In this document: positions 7,101 to 14,052 of the stretch, piece by piece
Layout: each line of letters opens with the position of its first letter
Numbering within the stretch: position 1 is the first letter of the stretch
Assembly: GCA_903868035.1 (NCBI GenBank)
Contig: CAIPTQ010000217.1
Coordinates: forward strand, 1-25,144
Direction of reading: 5' to 3'
Origin: an uncultured Phycisphaerales bacterium
Lineage (GTDB): Bacteria > Planctomycetota > Phycisphaerae > WQYP01
Length of the DNA: 25,144 nt
Made by a program: the position numbers and the translations under genes
Notes under the pieces: generated by a model
Databases searched by the model: none
Told to the model about the DNA's origin: nothing
The model's input: only the letters and a program-made list of their open reading frames with translations

Positions 7101-7913
7101 TTACGCTGATAGCTCCGCCGCAACAACATTATTCAACTCCCCAATCCCCTCCACCTCCACCGTTACCTTATCACCCGCTTTCAAGAACAGCGGCGGTTTC
7201 ATGCCAATGCCCACGCCACCCGGTGTGCCGGTGAGGATGATGGTGCCGGGGAGGAGTGTGGTCGAGCCGGAGAGGAATTCGATCAGCGTCGGCACGTCGA
7301 AGATCATGTCCGAGGTGTTCGAGTCTTGCCGCACTTCGCCGTTGACCAATGTTCGCAGCCGCAGCCCTGCCGCGCCCGCGGGGAGTACATCCGGGGTCAC
7401 GATGGCCGGGCCGAGGGGGCAGAAGGTGTCGAAGGATTTGGCCCGGCACCATTGGCCGCCGCCCCAGAGTTTTTGCCAATCGCGGGCGGAGACGTCGTTG
7501 GCGGCCGTATACCCAAGCACGTAATCCAATGCCGCGGCGCGGGAGACATTCTTGGCCCGTTTGCCGATGACCACGGCCAGTTCGCACTCCCAATCCACCT
7601 GTGTGCTCTGGAGGTGTGTGGGAATCTGGATCGGGTCGCCGGGGTTCTGAACGGCGGCGGGGTTTTTCATGAACACCACGGGGAAGTCCGGTCGCGGAGA
7701 GCCCATTTCGGCCATGTGCTTCTGGTAGTTCAGGCCAATGCAGAAGATCGCGGCAGGCTGGAGGGGGGCGAGTAGTTTTTTAACGGGGATTTTCTGATGG
7801 GTGACGTCGAAGTTGGCCAGGATGTCGCCCTGGATGCGCAGGGCGGTGCCGTCGGGCTGTTCGACGCCATGGTGGATTTGGTGGAGGGAATCGAGGAAGC
7901 GGATGAGGCGCAT
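7101..7913 (-). CDS. fumarylacetoacetate hydrolase (FAH) family protein
   Basis: This 270-aa cytoplasmic enzyme belongs to the FAH superfamily, whose members cleave or hydrate C-C bonds, or decarboxylate beta-keto acids, with a divalent metal. Family landmarks are present in order: IFCIGLNYQKHMAEMG (residues 56-71), the metal ligands E109 and E111 in VDWECELAVVIGK, D140 in YTAANDVSARDWQ, KSFDTFCPLGP (159-169) and LTGTPGGVGIG (227-237). The wording is closest to the FAHD2 / 2-hydroxyhepta-2,4-diene-1,7-dioate isomerase / ureidoglycolate lyase-like group, in which sequence alone does not fix the substrate. The start at 7913 is backed by AAGGAG just upstream; the frame stays open much further, but that part is antisense to the CheW gene. 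The enzyme faces the CheW gene across a 243-bp divergent region and may be cotranscribed with the small membrane protein. Confidence 0.9.
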   Translation of the reverse strand: MRLIRFLDSLHQIHHGVEQPDGTALRIQGDILANFDVTHQKIPVKKLLAPLQPAAIFCIGLNYQKHMAEMGSPRPDFPVVFMKNPAAVQNPGDPIQIPTHLQSTQVDWECELAVVIGKRAKNVSRAAALDYVLGYTAANDVSARDWQKLWGGGQWCRAKSFDTFCPLGPAIVTPDVLPAGAAGLRLRTLVNGEVRQDSNTSDMIFDVPTLIEFLSGSTTLLPGTIILTGTPGGVGIGMKPPLFLKAGDKVTVEVEGIGELNNVVAAELSA

Positions 7914-8156
7914 GGGTACTCCTTGATGGGAGAAGGGTACGCGCGGGAGGGAATGGGGGCAAGCACCCATGCAGGGCCGATAACGGCCGACATGCGGGAA
8001 CACAGAAAATGGCAGTAGGGGAAATCCCCTGCTATCAGCCTCCCTGGACAAGGCGATAGGACAAGGCACGCAATTTTGGATATTCAGACCTGATTCATTG
8101 GCCCGGGCTGAACACGGGAAGCCCGCAATCGGTCGTTGACCAAAAAGGAATCCGGC
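7914..8156. other. divergent intergenic region between FAH-family gene and CheW-CZB gene
   Basis: This 243-bp stretch should carry promoters in both directions. A short palindrome, AGGGG-AAAT-CCCCT, lies at 8017-8030, and a GGCC-GATAAC-GGCC inverted repeat near 7977-7990. Neither matches a known operator. No convincing -35/-10 pair was seen. Confidence 0.4.
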
Positions 8157-9026
8157 ATGTCTCAGACGGCAGTGGCGCCTGCGGAAACGTTGGAAGGCGA
8201 TGACAGGCTTTCGTTCCTGATTGTCCGGCTCATGCAAACGCGGTTGGCGATCCCGGCGCAGCGGGTCAGCCAGTTGCTGCTGCTGCCCGAGGTAACCCGG
8301 CTGCCGCAGGCGCCGCCGGAGGTCCGGGGAATGATCAATATCCGCGGCGAACTGATGCCGTTGTTGGATTTGCGGGTGGTGCTGGGGATGCCCTCGTTCA
8401 TCGCGGAAACGCAGGAAGTCATACAGACGCTCAACGAGCGTGAGCAGGACCACAAGAACTGGATTGCGGAGTTGCAGGCATCGGTCGAGCAAAAACGTCC
8501 GTTTAAGCTCGCTCGCAACCCGCACCTGTGCAAATTCGGCAAATGGTACGACACGTATAGGCCGCAGAACCAGAGCGTGGCGTTTCTCTCCCTGTGGCAC
8601 TCCTTCGACCAGCCGCACCGCATGATCCACGGCATTGCCGACCGCGTGTGCGCCCTGGCCGACGGGGGCGACCATGCGGGAGCCAAGGCCATCATCGAGA
8701 CCACCCGGGGGCGCGAACTGCGGGAAATCATTGAGCTGTTTGCCGAAGCGCGGGAGTTGCTGCGGCAGACGACGCGCGAGGTGGCCATGGTGCTGCGCCA
8801 GGAACAACTGCAGGTGGACGTCAGCGTGGATGAAGTGATGGCGATTGAACCGTTGGACCATGCGACGGTGGATTATTTGTCCGAGATGAATCGGGGCACC
8901 TCATCCCTGACGCCGCAGGTGGCCAAACGGCGCGGTTCGGGGGAACTGGCGCTGGTGCTGGACACGCGGCGGCTGTTGGAATACGCCAAGGCGCGCGCCA
9001 ACCCGGCGGTGGCGTGCCGTGGGTGA
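8157..9026 (+). CDS. CheW-like protein with inserted CZB (chemoreceptor zinc-binding) domain
   Basis: The protein (289 aa) is a CheW-type chemosensory coupling protein split by a zinc-binding CZB domain. Residues 18-80 are the first half of CheW (FLIVRLMQTRLAIPAQRV, RGMINIRGELMPLLDLR). Residues about 92-200 are CZB, with every signature residue: H99xxW102, C125 in CKFGKW, and H154xxxH158, at the spacings of the published CZB pattern. Residues about 206-275 return to CheW (LQVDVSVDEVMAIE … ELALVLDTRRLLE). CZB domains bind zinc and report zinc or oxidant levels to chemotaxis or diguanylate cyclase outputs, so this adaptor could sense such cues itself. The ATG at 8157 follows AAGGAA; a TTG at 8136 is a weaker in-frame alternative. 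No kinase or receptor gene is nearby. Confidence 0.88.
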   Translation: MSQTAVAPAETLEGDDRLSFLIVRLMQTRLAIPAQRVSQLLLLPEVTRLPQAPPEVRGMINIRGELMPLLDLRVVLGMPSFIAETQEVIQTLNEREQDHKNWIAELQASVEQKRPFKLARNPHLCKFGKWYDTYRPQNQSVAFLSLWHSFDQPHRMIHGIADRVCALADGGDHAGAKAIIETTRGRELREIIELFAEARELLRQTTREVAMVLRQEQLQVDVSVDEVMAIEPLDHATVDYLSEMNRGTSSLTPQVAKRRGSGELALVLDTRRLLEYAKARANPAVACRG

Positions 9027-9034
9027 GGAGATGT

Positions 9035-10222
9035 TCAGGGGCGGGGCTTGGGGGTGAAGGTGCCGTCCTTCATGGAATTCAGCCAGCGTTCGGTGAGGAG
9101 GTCGGCGGGGAGGGCGTAGGTTTCGGTGCGGCCGGCGCGGGCGATGTTGATGCCGATGACGTGGCCTTCAAGGTCCACGAGGGGGCCGCCCATGTCGGTG
9201 GGGGCGAGGATGGTGTCATGCTGGAAGACGGCCCAGAAATCGGAGGCCCGGGCGCTGACGCTGCCGGAGAGGACGGCCATTTCGACATCTTCGCGGGTGG
9301 CCAGGATGGTGTCGCCGAGTTGGACGCGGAGGGTGAGGTTTTGGATGCCGCGGGTGATGGACAGGGTGACGGTGTCGGTGGGGTAATGCCGGCGGATGAT
9401 GGCTTGGAGGGCCGCGACGGTGTTCACGGTGGCGCCATCGACGGCGGTGATGACGTCGTCGGTGAGGACGCCGGCGCGGCTGGCGCCGGATTGCATGAAG
9501 ACGCGGGTGACGAGCACTCCGCTGGCGGGGGCATCGGCCAGGGAAACACCGAGGACGCCGTTGGAGAAGGGGATGGTGCGGCGTTCGACGCTGATGACGC
9601 CGTAGGATTTGGGGGCGAGGTTTTTGCCTTCGGAGGCGGCGGCTTCGGGGGTGACGACGAATTCGCCGACGGTGACGGCAACAGTGTCTGGACGGGGCGC
9701 GGGCGGCGCGGTGATGGTGGGAATGGGGCCGTCGGGATAAACGTTGCGACGCCCCATACCGCGGCCGCGCTGGGCGGCGGGCTGCGAGGCGGGAGCGGGC
9801 CGGGAGGGCGGGGTGGTGTCGGCGAGAATCACGGGAACGAGGTTCTGGGCGTCGATCTTGAGCATGGCCAGGTCGTAGGATTCACGGAGGCCCACGACCT
9901 TGGCTTCGAGTTCCTTGCCGTCGAGCTTGACGAAGATTTTTTTGTGGGTGACGACTTCGCTGCCCTTGGTGAGGATGAAGCCGTCGGCGGTCATGACGGT
10001 GCCGTAGGCGGCGATGACTTTATCGGTTTCCTTGTCGCCATCGTTGACGAGGATGCGGACGGTGGACTTGGCGGCCGCGTTGGCGACATCGCCAAAGGAC
10101 AGCCGGATGGCCATGGTGGACTTGGTGGTGTCGAGGCGCGGTTCGGCGGCATATACATATGAAGCAACACCGGCGGCCATCACGAGCAGTATCAGGGAGC
10201 GGCATCTGCGGTTTAATCTCAT
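9035..10222 (-). CDS. S1C (HtrA-like) pseudo-protease with internal PDZ domain
   Basis: This is a 395-aa exported protein with a signal peptide (SLILLVMAAGVASYVYAAE). It is a degenerate relative of HtrA/DegP proteases. The first barrel is at about residues 45-135 and keeps the Asp (D117 in ESYDLAMLKI). The His position reads ILTKGSEVV instead of the usual ILTAGHVV, giving Ser88. The Ser motif reads PTDMGGPLVDLEG instead of GDSGGP, giving Met344. A PDZ-like domain (about 222-305, GVLGVSLADAPASGVLV … AGVLTDDVITAVDG) lies between the start of the second barrel (GVISVERRTIP) and its end (SGSVSARASDF … GHVIGINIARA), rather than after it. With Ser and His gone it is probably a non-catalytic chaperone, adaptor or regulator. 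It starts 20 bp after the active S1C gene on the same strand, supported by AAGGA, so the two are cotranscribed. Confidence 0.85.
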   Translation of the reverse strand: MRLNRRCRSLILLVMAAGVASYVYAAEPRLDTTKSTMAIRLSFGDVANAAAKSTVRILVNDGDKETDKVIAAYGTVMTADGFILTKGSEVVTHKKIFVKLDGKELEAKVVGLRESYDLAMLKIDAQNLVPVILADTTPPSRPAPASQPAAQRGRGMGRRNVYPDGPIPTITAPPAPRPDTVAVTVGEFVVTPEAAASEGKNLAPKSYGVISVERRTIPFSNGVLGVSLADAPASGVLVTRVFMQSGASRAGVLTDDVITAVDGATVNTVAALQAIIRRHYPTDTVTLSITRGIQNLTLRVQLGDTILATREDVEMAVLSGSVSARASDFWAVFQHDTILAPTDMGGPLVDLEGHVIGINIARAGRTETYALPADLLTERWLNSMKDGTFTPKPRP

Positions 10223-10241
10223 GCACAAATCCTTGCGGGGG

Positions 10242-11351
10242 TTACTTTGAATCTGCGGCATCGAGTACGACTTTCACCTGCACCAGCTTGGCATTGCGGA
10301 GTAGATCGAGGGTGACCGTTTCACCGGGGGCATGGGTGGAGACTTTGGCCAGCAGTTGGGCGCGGTTTTTGACAATCTCGCCGTTGAACCGGGTGATGAT
10401 GTCCTGGGGCTGGATGCCGGCGCGTTCGGAGGCCAGATCTGGGCGCACGCTCAGGACGACGATGCCGGCGGGGTCATCGTCGGCGGACAGGTTGAGGGCG
10501 GCGGCTGGCTTGGTGGACGGTGGGGGTGTTGGGCCGCCGCTGAGCCGGGCGAGGATATTGGGGGCGCCCCATTGGTCGCCCCTGGCCAGGCGGTCCCAGG
10601 TGTCAATGAAGGTGTCGATGGGGACGTGGACGTTGGAGGTGGAATTGATGCCGATGCGCGAGTTGATGCCGATCACGCGGCCATCGAGATCGAAGACCGG
10701 CCCGCCGGAATCACCCATGATGAGGGGGCAGTCGGTCTGGACGTACCATTCGGGATTTTTGCCGGACGGGACGTTGATGTTGAGCACCTTGCCGAGGCGC
10801 AACACCGGATTGCGGCCTGGTTCATAGCCGCCGGGATGGCCCATGGCGACCACCCATTGGCCAACGCGCATTTTAGAGGTCGAGCCCATGGGCATGAAGG
10901 CGTATTCGCCGGGGGTGGTGATTTTGCACATGCCTGCATCGAACTGGTCGTTGGCGCCGAGGGTTTTGCCCAGGACCCTGGTGCCGTTGGAGAGGATGAA
11001 CCCAATGTCGGCGTTGGGTGTGCCGGAGACGTGACCGGCGGTGAGCACGTAGCCATCCTTGGAAACGATGACGCCGGAGCCTTGGCCATCCTTGACCTGG
11101 ATATTGACGATGGCGGGGAGTGCGTATTTGGCGACGGCCTCCGCGCGGGCCTGGATGGCCTTGAGGTCATCGGGATTGGCCGGCACGTTGGGGGCGGGCT
11201 TGAGCTTGGCGATTTCGGGGATCGGCTCAAGGGTATAGGGGACTTTGGGCGCGGGCTTGATTGCCGGGGTGGATTGGGCGCGGACTGAGCCGGCCGCGAG
11301 CAGCGCGGCGGCCAAGGCGCAAAATGCCAGCCAACGAGGCCGGTGGAGCAT
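10242..11351 (-). CDS. S1C family serine protease (HtrA/Deg-like) with C-terminal PDZ
   Basis: The 369-aa protein has a signal peptide (RWLAFCALAAALLAAGSVRA, cut near AQS), a Pro-rich linker, a trypsin-like domain (about 75-250) and one PDZ domain (about 285-362). The catalytic triad is complete: H107 (VLTAGHVSG), D138 (NDQFDAGMCKI) and S215 (MGDSGGPVFDLDG). HtrA-type proteases degrade or refold damaged envelope proteins in the periplasm. The start at 11351 follows GGGAGG, about 6 bases upstream; the longer reading frame to 11441 has no such site and would bury the signal peptide. It is the first gene of a two-gene operon, followed 20 bp later by a catalytically dead homologue, which suggests a protease with its own regulatory or substrate-binding partner. 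Confidence 0.92.
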   Translation of the reverse strand: MLHRPRWLAFCALAAALLAAGSVRAQSTPAIKPAPKVPYTLEPIPEIAKLKPAPNVPANPDDLKAIQARAEAVAKYALPAIVNIQVKDGQGSGVIVSKDGYVLTAGHVSGTPNADIGFILSNGTRVLGKTLGANDQFDAGMCKITTPGEYAFMPMGSTSKMRVGQWVVAMGHPGGYEPGRNPVLRLGKVLNINVPSGKNPEWYVQTDCPLIMGDSGGPVFDLDGRVIGINSRIGINSTSNVHVPIDTFIDTWDRLARGDQWGAPNILARLSGGPTPPPSTKPAAALNLSADDDPAGIVVLSVRPDLASERAGIQPQDIITRFNGEIVKNRAQLLAKVSTHAPGETVTLDLLRNAKLVQVKVVLDAADSK

Positions 11352-11664
11352 AAAAAGCCTCCCAAGAAGGGGATACCACGCAACTATAGCATTCCAGTCG
11401 CATGGTGGATGCGAAAAACTGGGATGAAATTGGTCCTCCAAAGGCGGCTACGCGGCGCGGGGCGTACACGGGGATCACCGGACGCGTGGCAGACTAATCA
11501 TCGGGCGATGTCATGTATTTCCATGCATTCAGAATACATATTCGCATGTGCGACTGCGGTGCCGGGGGAGGCAACGCGGGCGGCACTCACCGTTCGCCAA
11601 AACGTTGCTGCCTCCGCAGCGCTGTTTCGTTGATGGATTGCACGGCTTCGACGACCATACGGCG
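11352..11664. other. divergent intergenic region, 313 bp, with palindrome
   Basis: The region separates the S1C operon (-) from the CgeB-like gene (+). Its only marked feature is a nested palindrome at 11513-11539. A TATAGT on the - strand (complement of 11383-11388) could be a -10 element for the S1C operon, but no matching -35 is seen. Open frames running through here lack ribosome binding sites and recognisable protein. Confidence 0.4.
11513..11539. promoter_or_regulatory. operator-like nested palindrome
   Basis: ATGTATT (11513-11519) and AATACAT (11533-11539) are perfect inverted repeats. A central ATGCAT (11523-11528) shares almost the same centre. The site lies about 126 bp before the CgeB-like start and about 160 bp from the S1C start, so it could serve either gene. 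Binding by a dimeric regulator is inferred. Confidence 0.4.
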
Positions 11665-12963
11665 ATGACGCTGTCCTGGTCCGAATTTCTCGCCCGGCGC
11701 GACCGGCAAAATATCCAGTATTTTCCATATCCCGGGGCCACGCGCACGGTGATGGTTTGTTCGCACATCTGGTGGACCGAGCAGATCGCCCTGGCGTTCC
11801 ACAACTGCGGCTACAACCTCCTGCTGCATCCGCCGCTGTATCTGGCGTACACCGACGAGACGGCATTCGCGGAACTTGAACAGGTATGGCCGCAAATCCT
11901 CCACACGATGCAAACGGCCAAGGTGGATTACCTCGTCGGGGGCAATACCTCGGCGCTGCTGGTGCATCCGTACACGGGGGAACTGCTGCATGAGGCGGCA
12001 CGCGCCCAGGGGCGACCGGTGACGCTGATCAACTGGTGGTGGGATGAGGTGCGGACGCGTCCGCCGCTGGCGCGGGCGGGCGTGGGACCGGCCGGCTTTG
12101 TGAAACTGCTGGCCAATGAACACACGGTGAATGCGATTTGGGACATTGACGTGATGGAGGAACTGGAGGCGCAGTTCGGGTTGAAAAATCTGGTGCATCT
12201 GCCGCTGGCGACGCTACCGGAGTTCTGGCCCCACGGATATGTGCCGCTGGAGGAGCGGCCGCTGGCGGCGTGTTTTCTGGGGCATTGTCACTTCGCGGCG
12301 GAGTGGACGCAGACCGACCCCGACCCACTTTGCGGCTGGGCGCGTTCGATTGTGCGGCGCAAGATCGCCAATCCCCAGACGCCGATGCAGACACTGATAG
12401 AGAGTGCATACCAAGCCCTCCGAATGCAGCCGCCGGTGTTGTCAGCCGATTCCGCGGACGAGGCGTGGCAGGTTTTTTCCCGTCCGAGCGAAGTCCTCAA
12501 CGCCACGTACATGCACGAAACGCGCAATGTTTTCGTGCAGGCCGCCAAGAGACACATTGGCGGCAAGCTGGCGCTTATCGGCAAGGGCTGGGAAAAACTC
12601 GGCCTGCACGCCAACATGGAACATGCCGGCGACAAGTCCGGCGTGATATACGGCCAGTCGCAGGTGTGCCTGAACCTGTTTGGCGGCTGTGTCCATGGGG
12701 GATTGCCGCTGCGACCGTATGACATCGGGGCCAGCGGGGGACTGATTGTGACACATGACCAGCGGGAATTGCCGGGCCTTTTTGAGCCGGGGAAGGAATG
12801 CCTGGCGTTTCAGTGCGTGGGGGAAATGGCGGCGATAATTGAGAAAGTGCGGAAAGCACCCGCGGAATTCAACGAAATAGCACGTGCCGGACGCCGGCGG
12901 GTGCTGGCGGAGCATACGTGGGGGCAGCGGATTAAGCGGCTGATGAGCCAGGTTGGCGGGTAG
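11665..12963 (+). CDS. CgeB-like glycosyltransferase family protein
   Basis: This is a 432-aa cytoplasmic protein with two Rossmann-like halves as in GT-B transferases. The N-terminal half (VMVCSHIWWTEQIALAFHNCGYNLL … KVDYLVGGNTSALLV) and the C-terminal half (GKLALIGKGWEKLGL … YGQSQVCLNLFGG … LPLRPYDIGASGGLIVTHD … GKECLAFQ … RAGRRRVLAEHTWGQRIKRL) match the pattern of CgeB / Glyco_trans_1_2 proteins. In these the 'R.yDi.A.GgllvT' segment and a final 'HTw..R' helix bind the nucleotide sugar. Donor and acceptor are unknown. The start at ATG 11665 was chosen because the protein fold begins there; no strong Shine-Dalgarno is visible, and TTG 11638 is an in-frame alternative. The frame upstream reads low-quality Arg-rich sequence. 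The 3' neighbour is a peptidoglycan amidase 146 bp away. Confidence 0.75.
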   Translation: MTLSWSEFLARRDRQNIQYFPYPGATRTVMVCSHIWWTEQIALAFHNCGYNLLLHPPLYLAYTDETAFAELEQVWPQILHTMQTAKVDYLVGGNTSALLVHPYTGELLHEAARAQGRPVTLINWWWDEVRTRPPLARAGVGPAGFVKLLANEHTVNAIWDIDVMEELEAQFGLKNLVHLPLATLPEFWPHGYVPLEERPLAACFLGHCHFAAEWTQTDPDPLCGWARSIVRRKIANPQTPMQTLIESAYQALRMQPPVLSADSADEAWQVFSRPSEVLNATYMHETRNVFVQAAKRHIGGKLALIGKGWEKLGLHANMEHAGDKSGVIYGQSQVCLNLFGGCVHGGLPLRPYDIGASGGLIVTHDQRELPGLFEPGKECLAFQCVGEMAAIIEKVRKAPAEFNEIARAGRRRVLAEHTWGQRIKRLMSQVGG

Positions 12964-13109
12964 CCGGAGCGCTTAAAAGGCGATAAAAAAGATGATTCGG
13001 CGCGGCTAATTCAGGGTTTTTGCCGGTAATGCCGATAAAACTGAGTTATTATCTCCGGAACACCCCGGGCAGGATGTCCGCGGGTTCCCCGAATCATTGC
13101 GAGGCCCAA

Positions 13110-13844
13110 GTGACAGCACGAGAGAATTCACACGGACGTGGCATCACCAGGCGATCACTCCTCGTGGCCCTGGGGCTGGGCGGGGTGGCGGCATATATAG
13201 GGGGGTGCGAGTCGGACGGACTTACCGACATTCCCGATCCTTTTGCGCCCAGCCGGTCGCTGACTGACCGCGGTTATGCGCCGCCCGCGCCGACCAAGCC
13301 GCTGGGAGCGCCCCCCACCACCAAGGCACCGCTGACGACTTTCGGCGTCATCCCGCGCTCGGCTTGGACGCGCCAAGGCCCCAACATGGCGACCATCGCA
13401 CCAATGAACGGAGTGAAGCTGATCACGTTCCACCATTCCGGCGATCCCAAACCATTCGCATCCACGGACTATGCCCAGACGGCCCAGCATTTGGAATACG
13501 TTCGCGAATATCACCGGAGCCGGAATTTCCAGGATATCGGGTATCACTACGCCATCGACCCCGCGGGGCGCATCTGGCAGTTGCGCAGCCCAAGCTATCA
13601 GGGCGAGCATGTGCGGAACAATAACGAGCACAATTTGGGCATTGTGGTGCTGGGGAATTTTGATTTGCAGGCGATGACCCAGGCGCAAAAGGACCGCGTC
13701 AAGGTCTTCGGCACGCTGGTGCGCAAACAATGCGGTTTGCCGATCAATCGCGTCTATACCCACCAGGAGATCGTCTCGACGGATTGCCCGGGGCACGACA
13801 TGCAGCCGTATATGGTGCAGGTGCGGAAGCAGGGGCTGGTGTGA
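13110..13844 (+). CDS. zinc N-acetylmuramoyl-L-alanine amidase (amidase_2/PGRP), Tat-exported lipoprotein
   Basis: The enzyme is predicted to cut the amide bond between MurNAc and L-Ala in peptidoglycan. From the GTG at 13110 the product is 244 aa. A twin-arginine signal (GITRRSLLVALGLGG, Arg 14-15) ends in YIGGC, so Cys33 may be lipidated. A Pro-rich linker follows (35-75). The amidase_2 domain (about 78-240) has the zinc ligands H108 (TFHHSGD), H218 (YTHQEI) and C226 (TDCPGHD), plus the catalytic Tyr145 (GYHYAID), as in T7 lysozyme and PGRPs. GTG 13110 has GAGG before it and gives a normal Tat signal length; ATG 13029 is in frame and would add 27 residues. Twin-arginine export implies folding before export. 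It may act in recycling, division or predation; the context does not say. Confidence 0.88.
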   Translation: MTARENSHGRGITRRSLLVALGLGGVAAYIGGCESDGLTDIPDPFAPSRSLTDRGYAPPAPTKPLGAPPTTKAPLTTFGVIPRSAWTRQGPNMATIAPMNGVKLITFHHSGDPKPFASTDYAQTAQHLEYVREYHRSRNFQDIGYHYAIDPAGRIWQLRSPSYQGEHVRNNNEHNLGIVVLGNFDLQAMTQAQKDRVKVFGTLVRKQCGLPINRVYTHQEIVSTDCPGHDMQPYMVQVRKQGLV

Positions 13845-14052
13845 GGGGGGGTGAGACCGCCAAACTCACCTCGTTTCCGGGGGAGTGCCGATTCAAGTAA
13901 AGGGTGCCGGACCGTCCGGTTTGGGTATTATACGCGAAAATGATTTCTGAGGCAGCTTGTTTTTTTGGAGGCAGCAGTCGAGCAGTCGAGGCTTTCGTAT
14001 GCCGCTGTTTTGCACAACGTCGTCAGCGAGGTCGAATCGGCTTCGGCAGAGT
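13845..14052. other. convergent intergenic region between amidase and GT-C-like gene
   Basis: The region holds two weak hairpins and a short tandem repeat. GGTGAG/CTCACC (13850-13855 and 13865-13870) stands just after the amidase stop and lacks a T-run. CCGGAC-C-GTCCGG is at 13907-13919. AGCAGTCG occurs twice in tandem at 13973-13988. A bidirectional terminator role is possible but unproven. Confidence 0.35.

Noticed and set aside
7914..8861. Upstream extension of the FAH-family frame on the - strand
   Set aside because: It runs antisense through the CheW-CZB gene, reads low-complexity His/Arg/Gln-rich protein, and a good RBS marks the start at 7913.
9014..10162. Long + strand open frame (382 codons) rich in Gly, Asp and Val
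   Set aside because: It is antisense to the S1C pseudo-protease gene, which has a signal peptide, RBS and recognisable domains. The composition is that of the reverse complement of a GC-rich gene.
10332..11288. 318-codon + strand frame opposite the active S1C protease
   Set aside because: Antisense shadow with repetitive Gly/Asp composition; no RBS or family motif.
13850..13870. GGTGAG/CTCACC hairpin as amidase terminator
   Set aside because: The stem is only 6 bp and no T-run follows, so it is not listed as a terminator.
13927..13932. TATAAT on the - strand as a promoter
   Set aside because: No -35 element at a suitable distance, and it would transcribe only antisense to the amidase gene.
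13973..13988. Tandem AGCAGTCG as possible CRISPR or satellite
   Set aside because: Only two copies of 8 bp with no spacers. No CRISPR array was seen anywhere in the window.
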